Below, piece by piece: positions 60,045 through 64,000 of a stretch of DNA of 64,000 nt. The notes below the pieces were generated by a model. It was not told where the DNA came from. It saw only the letters and a program-made list of their open reading frames with translations, and did not search any database. This DNA comes from a virus, in the IMG/VR virus record IMGVR_UViG_3300048930_000155, positions 17,740 through 81,739 of that record. One strand, given 5' to 3'. Position 1 is the first letter of the stretch; every line of letters begins with the position of its first letter. The position numbers were made by a program, and so were the translations under genes.

Positions 60045-60613
60045 TTCTTATTCTCCTTAATAACATTCTCTAAATACTTCACGACAGGTAGGTGCCCGTT
60101 ATTCGCCGCCTCGCGTAGCGCCCAGTCGTCACCGGCCCTAACGTCAGCGCCCTTTTCGACGAGGTACTTCACGACGTGTAGGTGTCCACTCTCCGCCGCC
60201 ACGCGTAGCGCCAAGTCGTCATGAGCCCTAACGTTAGCGCCCTTTTCGATTAGGTACTGCACGACGTGTAGGTGACCGTTAAACGCCGCCCAGTGTAGCG
60301 GCGCGTCGCCTAGGGCCCTAACGTCAGCGCCCTTTTCGATTAGGTACTGCACTACGGATAGGTGCCCTTTACGAGCCGCCCCGCGTAGCGCATACTTGCC
60401 GCTGTCCCTAACGTCAGCGCCCTTTTCGATTAGGTACTGCACTACGGCTAGGTGCCCATTCTCCGCCGCCCAGCGTAGCGCCGCGTCGCCTAGGGCCCTA
60501 ACGTCAGCGCCCTTTTCGATTAGGTACTGCACTACGGCTAGGTGACCGTATCGGCTAAACACGATCAAGTCGTTGTCAAGGTCGTTTTGACACTTTACTG
60601 CTAACATACTCAT
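60041..60613 (-). CDS. Ankyrin-repeat protein, five repeats
   Basis: 190 residues. N-cap 'KCQNDLDNDLIVFSRYGHLA' (almost identical to the short gene at 42043-42243), five 30-residue repeats, C-cap 'HLPVVKYLENVIKENKK'. Variable residues differ from the other loci (for example 'HDDLALRVAAESG'), while the 'VVQYLIEKGADVR' core is fixed. Overlaps both neighbours by 4 nt, so it is fully embedded in the operon. Confidence 0.85.
   Translation of the reverse strand: MSMLAVKCQNDLDNDLIVFSRYGHLAVVQYLIEKGADVRALGDAALRWAAENGHLAVVQYLIEKGADVRDSGKYALRGAARKGHLSVVQYLIEKGADVRALGDAPLHWAAFNGHLHVVQYLIEKGANVRAHDDLALRVAAESGHLHVVKYLVEKGADVRAGDDWALREAANNGHLPVVKYLENVIKENKK
60062..60545 (-). repeat. Tandem 90-bp ankyrin DNA repeats
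   Basis: About five copies of the same 90-bp unit as at 45 kb, here on the minus strand, including the invariant block that reads GCGCCCTTTTCGATTAGGTA on the plus strand. Confidence 0.85.
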
Positions 60614-60864
60614 TTCTTCTTTTTATTTACTCGTTTTTTATCGTCGACTAAGCTAAAGTCGTAATCTTCTAACGTTCTATCTATAAACTCAACTAGTTCT
60701 AGCGCAGTTCTTGGCGTTAGTCGTACAGTGACTGATTCATGCCCTACCGTAAACACTTCGCCTATAGTCTTAGTTTCGAGATCTTTCTCATTACGGAAAG
60801 TTAGGCGAAAGTGGTCGCCTATTCGACTCGTAGTAAACGACGCACTAAGTTTTTTAGTTTGCAT
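60610..60864 (-). CDS. Small protein between ankyrin genes
   Basis: 84 residues from the ATG at 60864 (AAAGG about 9 nt upstream); a longer frame to 60888 lacks a site. Beta-rich 'SRIGDHFRLTFRNEKDLETK' and 'SVTVRLTPRTALELVEFIDR', ending with a Lys-rich tail. It overlaps the ankyrin gene downstream by 4 nt. Not recognised. Confidence 0.45.
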   Translation of the reverse strand: MQTKKLSASFTTSRIGDHFRLTFRNEKDLETKTIGEVFTVGHESVTVRLTPRTALELVEFIDRTLEDYDFSLVDDKKRVNKKKK

Positions 60865-60865
60865 A

Positions 60866-61519
60866 TCATTGACCTTTCTTAATAACATTCTTTAAATACT
60901 GCACTACGGCTAGGTGCCCGTTACGAGCCGCCCAGCGTAGCGCCTCGTCGTCCTGGGCCCTAACGTTAGCGCCCTTTTCGACGAGGTACTGCACTACGGC
61001 TAGGTGCCCGTTATACGCCGCCTCGCGTAGCGCCTCGTCGTCACGGGCCCTAACGTTAGCGCCCTTTTCGATTAGGTACTGCACTACGGCGAGGTGACCG
61101 TTATTCGCCGCCCAGCGTAGCTCATAGTCGTCTTGGGCCCTAACGTCAGCGCCCTTTTCGACGAGGTACTGCACTACGACTAGGTGCCCGTTATACGCCG
61201 CCCAGCGCGGCGCATAGTCGTCACGGGCCCTAACGTCAGCGCCCTTTTCGATTAGGTACTGCACTACGTCTAGGTGACCATTCTCCGCCGCCCGGCGTAG
61301 CGCCTCGTCGTCACGGGCCCTAACGTTAGCGCCCTTTTCGACGAGGTACTGCACTACGGCTAGGTGACCGTTATACGCCGCCTCGCGTAGCGCCAAGTCG
61401 TCTAGGACCCTAACGTCAGCTCCCTTTTCGATTAGGTACTGCACTATGGCGAGGTGACCGTAGCGACTAAACGTGATTATATCATTGTTAAGATCTGTTT
61501 GAGTATTTGTGCCGCGCAT
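60866..61519 (-). CDS. Ankyrin-repeat protein, six repeats
   Basis: 217 residues. N-cap 'QTDLNNDIITFSRYGHLAIV', six 30-residue repeats alternating 'YLIEKGADVR' and 'YLVEKGANVR', and C-cap 'HLAVVQYLKNVIKKGQ'. Two repeats are almost identical to each other ('RARDDEALREAAYNG' and 'RARDDEALRRAAENG'). A GGGA site precedes the ATG. Confidence 0.85.
   Translation of the reverse strand: MRGTNTQTDLNNDIITFSRYGHLAIVQYLIEKGADVRVLDDLALREAAYNGHLAVVQYLVEKGANVRARDDEALRRAAENGHLDVVQYLIEKGADVRARDDYAPRWAAYNGHLVVVQYLVEKGADVRAQDDYELRWAANNGHLAVVQYLIEKGANVRARDDEALREAAYNGHLAVVQYLVEKGANVRAQDDEALRWAARNGHLAVVQYLKNVIKKGQ
60885..61455 (-). repeat. Tandem 90-bp ankyrin DNA repeats
   Basis: Six copies of the family unit on the minus strand. 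Blocks of 40 bp or more are shared with the other loci, including CGAGGTACTGCACTACGGCT-type stretches (plus-strand reading). Confidence 0.85.
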
Positions 61520-61522
61520 TTA

Positions 61523-62083
61523 TCATTTCCCAAGAAAAGCTTGATAACTTCCCTGCTCATTGCAGGTCTTTATCTGAGCTTCAGTAAGCTTAATCTTATC
61601 AGCGCGTTTGCACTTTGCGCAAGCTAGAGATATTTCATACTTATCGTCAGAGTAGCTAAAAAATTGACTAGTAGAGACCGGGGTCTGGCAATAGTAACAA
61701 GTACTGCGAAGTTCTTCTGTTTTAGGCGTGCCTGAAAAAGGATTCGAAGTTTTAGCAAAGGGCCAACCATCATCCTCATCGCTAATAAATCCCAAGAACG
61801 GGGCCATGCGCGCATACGAATCAGTAACGCCCCAGTGCATACAGGCCACTTCACAATTAGTAAAGCTGATACTTGGCTCAGAGCAGTAACCTCTAGCCAA
61901 AATAGCAGCTACGACATTACTAACCTCTTCGTCATTAAAAATTGCGTATGTGCTGCGCATCAGGCCGCTCTCATCCTTATTGGCCCAAAAAATTACTTGA
62001 CCTGAACTAGTGGGGTACTGAATTACTACTATTCTAGTCTTAGGTGATTTCTTAAGACTGCGTATGATATAATTACTCATCAC
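61523..62083 (-). CDS. Hypothetical protein with C-terminal zinc ribbon
   Basis: 186 residues. The N-terminal part is alpha/beta ('TRIVVIQYPTSSGQVIFWAN'). The end has two CxxC pairs ('STCYYCQTPV' and 'LACAKCKRAD') that would bind zinc. An overlap of 11 nt with the lipoprotein gene upstream shows operon structure. Family not recognised. Confidence 0.48.
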   Translation of the reverse strand: MMSNYIIRSLKKSPKTRIVVIQYPTSSGQVIFWANKDESGLMRSTYAIFNDEEVSNVVAAILARGYCSEPSISFTNCEVACMHWGVTDSYARMAPFLGFISDEDDGWPFAKTSNPFSGTPKTEELRSTCYYCQTPVSTSQFFSYSDDKYEISLACAKCKRADKIKLTEAQIKTCNEQGSYQAFLGK

Positions 62084-62309
62084 TAACCTCGGATAATGCG
62101 TCTATAAAGTTAACTACGTTTAAGTCTACACAAGCCTGTATCTCTTCTGGGGTACCGTCAGGTAACGTGTCTCTACAGTAACGCTCGAAATACTGCTCTA
62201 ATTTGGATATATCTACTTCGTGCCTAACAACTACAGGATCGCTAACTGTCCTGACTGTAATCTCCCCGCAACCTAATAAGGCGGCTAGCCCTAAGTATCT
62301 AATATTCAT
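62073..62309 (-). CDS. Small lipoprotein
   Basis: 78 residues from the ATG at 62309, preceded by AGAGGA; the longer frame to 62363 is not supported. Lipobox 'LAALLGC' puts the lipidated Cys at about 14, and the mature part 'ISKLEQYFERYCRDTLPDG' carries two more Cys. Probably periplasmic-facing; possibly an outer-membrane spanin partner or exclusion factor. Confidence 0.52.
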   Translation of the reverse strand: MNIRYLGLAALLGCGEITVRTVSDPVVVRHEVDISKLEQYFERYCRDTLPDGTPEEIQACVDLNVVNFIDALSEVSDE

Positions 62310-62502
62310 ATTCCTCTCCATTATCAGTGAATAATTCGTCTTTAATCTGATAGTAGTGCTCATTCATTATAAAATCAATCTCATCGTCAGGTACATCAAA
62401 GCCGCTAGAAATGTACACGGCCCTGAGCACATCTAAATTATCCACGGAATCGCCGTATATCACGATGTCCACTAAGTTGCCGTTACTATCTTTAGCTATC
62501 AT
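62299..62502 (-). CDS. Small acidic protein
   Basis: 67 residues behind AAAGGAGAT. Very acidic ('DVPDDEIDFIMNEHYYQIKD', 'EEYEY' end). Not recognised. First gene of the leftward block, divergent from 62551. Confidence 0.42.
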   Translation of the reverse strand: MIAKDSNGNLVDIVIYGDSVDNLDVLRAVYISSGFDVPDDEIDFIMNEHYYQIKDELFTDNGEEYEY

Positions 62503-62532
62503 GTAAATCTCCTTTAAAATCTTAAATTGAGC

Positions 62533-62550
62533 TGCTATAATATAGCTACC
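62533..62550 (+). promoter_or_regulatory. -10 box close to a start codon
   Basis: A TATAAT-type sequence (GCTATAATATAGC, about 62533-62545) lies some 10 nt before the ATG at 62551, giving a short or absent leader. No convincing -35 is seen. Confidence 0.35.
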
Positions 62551-62814
62551 ATGAATTCTTTCTCAGAGCAAGATGAGTTCGAGCTTTTTTTAGCCGAGTT
62601 GACTAATTCAGCGTATTGTCGTGCCGTATTCAATTTAAATTACGATAGCGCCCCGAAGCGGCTATCTGAGTTATTATGGGAAGCTTCTATTATCGAAGAG
62701 TCTTCGTGTACCCCTATATTTGCAATGCGCTCTAAACGTATACCATACTTTACGCTATTAGACCGTAATAGTCTAGTTACTGGTTACTACGGCGAATCTC
62801 TAGTAGAGGTCTGA
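62551..62814 (+). CDS. Small hypothetical protein
   Basis: 87 residues from the ATG at 62551; an upstream in-frame TTG lies in the promoter region. 'SEQDEFELFLAELTNSAYCR' is helical, the rest mixed. It is the only rightward gene after 57.3 kb and converges with the next gene with a 15-nt overlap. Not recognised. Confidence 0.42.
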   Translation: MNSFSEQDEFELFLAELTNSAYCRAVFNLNYDSAPKRLSELLWEASIIEESSCTPIFAMRSKRIPYFTLLDRNSLVTGYYGESLVEV

Positions 62815-63054
62815 CTGTGAGTATACTGAATTTTTATCTGGGGCTTTACCGAACAATGTTCGAGTCTCCACTCGAGTAAGGACGCACTGTTTTTCTAAAA
62901 ACGCACCAAACTCCTTTTTAAGAATAGCCCTAGCGTCCTGCTCAGTATCCCCAAACGCTGACACTTCCTCTAAGATATCACCCAAGAACTCGAACTGATA
63001 ATCATGTTCGGTGGTAGTTACGTCGAATATGAATAATGATTTAATCTGTTCCAT
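62800..63054 (-). CDS. Hypothetical protein (84 aa)
   Basis: 84 residues. Alpha/beta, 'YQFEFLGDILEEVSAFGDTE' then 'DARAILKKEFGAFLEKQCVL'. Its stop is shared with the convergent gene's end, and its start directly follows the upstream gene's stop. Not recognised. Confidence 0.4.
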   Translation of the reverse strand: MEQIKSLFIFDVTTTEHDYQFEFLGDILEEVSAFGDTEQDARAILKKEFGAFLEKQCVLTRVETRTLFGKAPDKNSVYSQSDLY

Positions 63055-63528
63055 TTAGAAATCCCTTCCGTATTTAATTACTACGGTCTTATTGGATAGA
63101 ACCCCTACTCCTATACTAGCGTTATCTTGAATCTTTCTTAAATAATCTACTCCGATTACCGGACGTATCTGCTCTGCTACTGTGGCCTTGCCTATACGAA
63201 AGCCGTCCGAACCCTGTCCCATACTGAGCATTAAAGTATTTTGCCTAGCCCTATCCTGCTGACAAGCTGCTGTCACTACTTTAGTTATAACTTCGGTAAT
63301 GACCTTAGTCTCGGTCTTTATTACCTCTTTCGTAATTGTTACTGGATTAGACTTCAAGGATTCGATTTCGGCGGATAGCTTCGTAATTGTAGTCTGAAGT
63401 TCTTCATTAACTCTTTTATTAGCTAAGTTAGCCATAGCCGCGTCGTAAAGCGCTACCCGGAGTCCAAAGGATAGCAATAATATAAGCACTAAGCCTACTA
63501 TGATAATAATTCCTTTAATCTGTTTCAT
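63055..63528 (-). CDS. Membrane-anchored coiled-coil protein
   Basis: 157 residues. Signal-anchor helix 'GIIIIVGLVLILLLSFGLRV' (about 6-25), a coiled coil ('VNEELQTTITKLSAEIESLK'), a repetitive Thr/Lys/Val rod ('TITKEVIKTETKVITEVITK', like the repeat protein at 22968) and a small C-terminal domain ('FRIGKATVAEQIRPVIGVDY'). Topology is that of an inner-membrane spanin (i-spanin) or a periplasmic rod. Inference only. Confidence 0.5.
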   Translation of the reverse strand: MKQIKGIIIIVGLVLILLLSFGLRVALYDAAMANLANKRVNEELQTTITKLSAEIESLKSNPVTITKEVIKTETKVITEVITKVVTAACQQDRARQNTLMLSMGQGSDGFRIGKATVAEQIRPVIGVDYLRKIQDNASIGVGVLSNKTVVIKYGRDF

Positions 63529-63531
63529 TCA

Positions 63532-64000
63532 TTAACCTTTCTTAATAACGTTTTCTAAATACTTTACCACGTCTTCGTGACCCCTCGCCACCGCCCAGCG
63601 TAGCGCATAGTCGTCACGGGCCCTAACGTCAGCGCCCTTTTCGATTAGGTACTGCACTACGGCTAGGTGCCCTTTACTCGCCGCCCAGCGTAGAGCCTCG
63701 TCGCCACGGGCCCTAACGTCAGCGCCCTTTTCGACGAGGAACTGCACTACGGCTAGGTGACCGTAGCGCGCCGCCTCGCATAGCGCCTCGTCGTCCTGGG
63801 CCCTAACGTTAGCGCCCTTTTCGATTAGGTACTGCACTACGGCTAGGTGCCCGTAGCGCGCCGCTCCGCGTAGCGCATAGTCGTTATCAGCCCTAACGTC
63901 AGCGCCCTTTTCGATTAGGTACTGCACTACGGCTAGGTGCCCTTTACTCGCCGCCCAGCGTAGAGCCTCGTCGCCACGGGCCCTAACGTCAGCGCCCTTT
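63532..64000 (-). CDS. Ankyrin-repeat protein, 3' part (5' end outside window)
   Basis: The frame is open to the right edge; the apparent GTG start at 63927 is an internal Val inside a repeat. At least four and a half 30-residue repeats, then C-cap 'HEDVVKYLENVIKKG'. Two repeats are identical in DNA (see the repeat entries). Same family and orientation as the loci at 60-61.5 kb. Confidence 0.85.
   Translation of the reverse strand, partial: KGADVRARGDEALRWAASKGHLAVVQYLIEKGADVRADNDYALRGAARYGHLAVVQYLIEKGANVRAQDDEALCEAARYGHLAVVQFLVEKGADVRARGDEALRWAASKGHLAVVQYLIEKGADVRARDDYALRWAVARGHEDVVKYLENVIKKG
63621..63730 (-). repeat. Perfect 110-bp repeat, copy 1
   Basis: Identical base for base to 63891-64000, at a distance of 270 bp, exactly three ankyrin units. 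It contains one whole 90-bp unit plus flank. Divergence of the units between the copies shows that this is a recent duplication or conversion. Confidence 0.92.
63891..64000 (-). repeat. Perfect 110-bp repeat, copy 2 (runs to window edge)
   Basis: Second copy of the element at 63621-63730. Identity reaches the last base of the window, so the true length may be greater. Confidence 0.92.

Noticed and set aside
60062-61455. Regularly spaced 90-bp repeats resembling a CRISPR array or satellite
   Set aside because: They encode in-frame ankyrin units with caps, and 'spacers' are the variable codons of each unit.
1-64000. tRNA genes, integrase, repressor, insertion sequences or a reverse transcriptase (diversity-generating retroelement)
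   Set aside because: I looked for tRNA-like cloverleaves, integrase and RT motifs, and transposase genes and found none. Absence is by eye and applies only to this window.

Overview
The window is about 64 kb of a tailed double-stranded DNA bacteriophage genome, and both ends lie inside genes (a terminase on the left, an ankyrin-repeat gene on the right). The virion genes suggest a short-tailed, podovirus-like particle. Terminase and a large portal are present, a head-tail adaptor sits directly before a 1270-residue tail-nozzle-like protein, several large internal-virion-type proteins follow, and I see no tape measure. Lipobox signal peptides, a spanin-like protein and peptidoglycan-cleaving enzymes point to a Gram-negative host. 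Nothing identifies the host species.

Layout. From 1 to 36000 everything is on the + strand: terminase C-terminus, portal, beta-rich virion and fibre proteins (one with an FN3 domain plus three repeats), a permuted papain-fold enzyme, scaffold, and a major capsid gene split by three group I introns. Two of the introns carry GIY-YIG endonucleases, and a free-standing GIY-YIG gene follows the capsid terminator. Then come an M15 peptidase, another GIY-YIG gene, two large fibres sharing an N-terminal module, small membrane and coiled proteins, adaptor, nozzle, four internal-virion-like proteins and a coiled-coil/TM lysis protein. From 35980 to 43694 (- strand) are a spanin-like and small membrane proteins, RuvC-like resolvase, dNMP kinase, HExxH protein, metallophosphoesterase, HNH-like protein, secreted subtilase, a short ankyrin gene and a RecA-like recombinase. 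From 43800 to 57346 (+ strand) are a Cas4/RecB-like nuclease, an ankyrin gene, a Rad52-type annealing protein, SSB, a collagen-like lipoprotein, an archaeo-eukaryotic-type primase/DnaB helicase with an intein in its P-loop, family A DNA polymerase, a cassette of small genes of different composition, and a PLP-dependent aminotransferase. From 57314 to 64000 (mostly - strand) are small accessory genes, a UDG-like protein, a conserved membrane protein and three more ankyrin loci.

How it fits together. The left half builds the particle and lyses the cell. The right half replicates and recombines DNA (primase-helicase, Pol A, SSB, recombinase, annealing protein, nuclease, resolvase) and supplies nucleotides. 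Self-splicing and homing elements are dense: three introns, an intein and four GIY-YIG genes. The most unusual features are the capsid gene's 23-nt and 13-nt micro-exons, and a dispersed family of at least five ankyrin proteins with near-identical 90-bp (30-residue) repeats of a kind I associate with giant viruses rather than phages.
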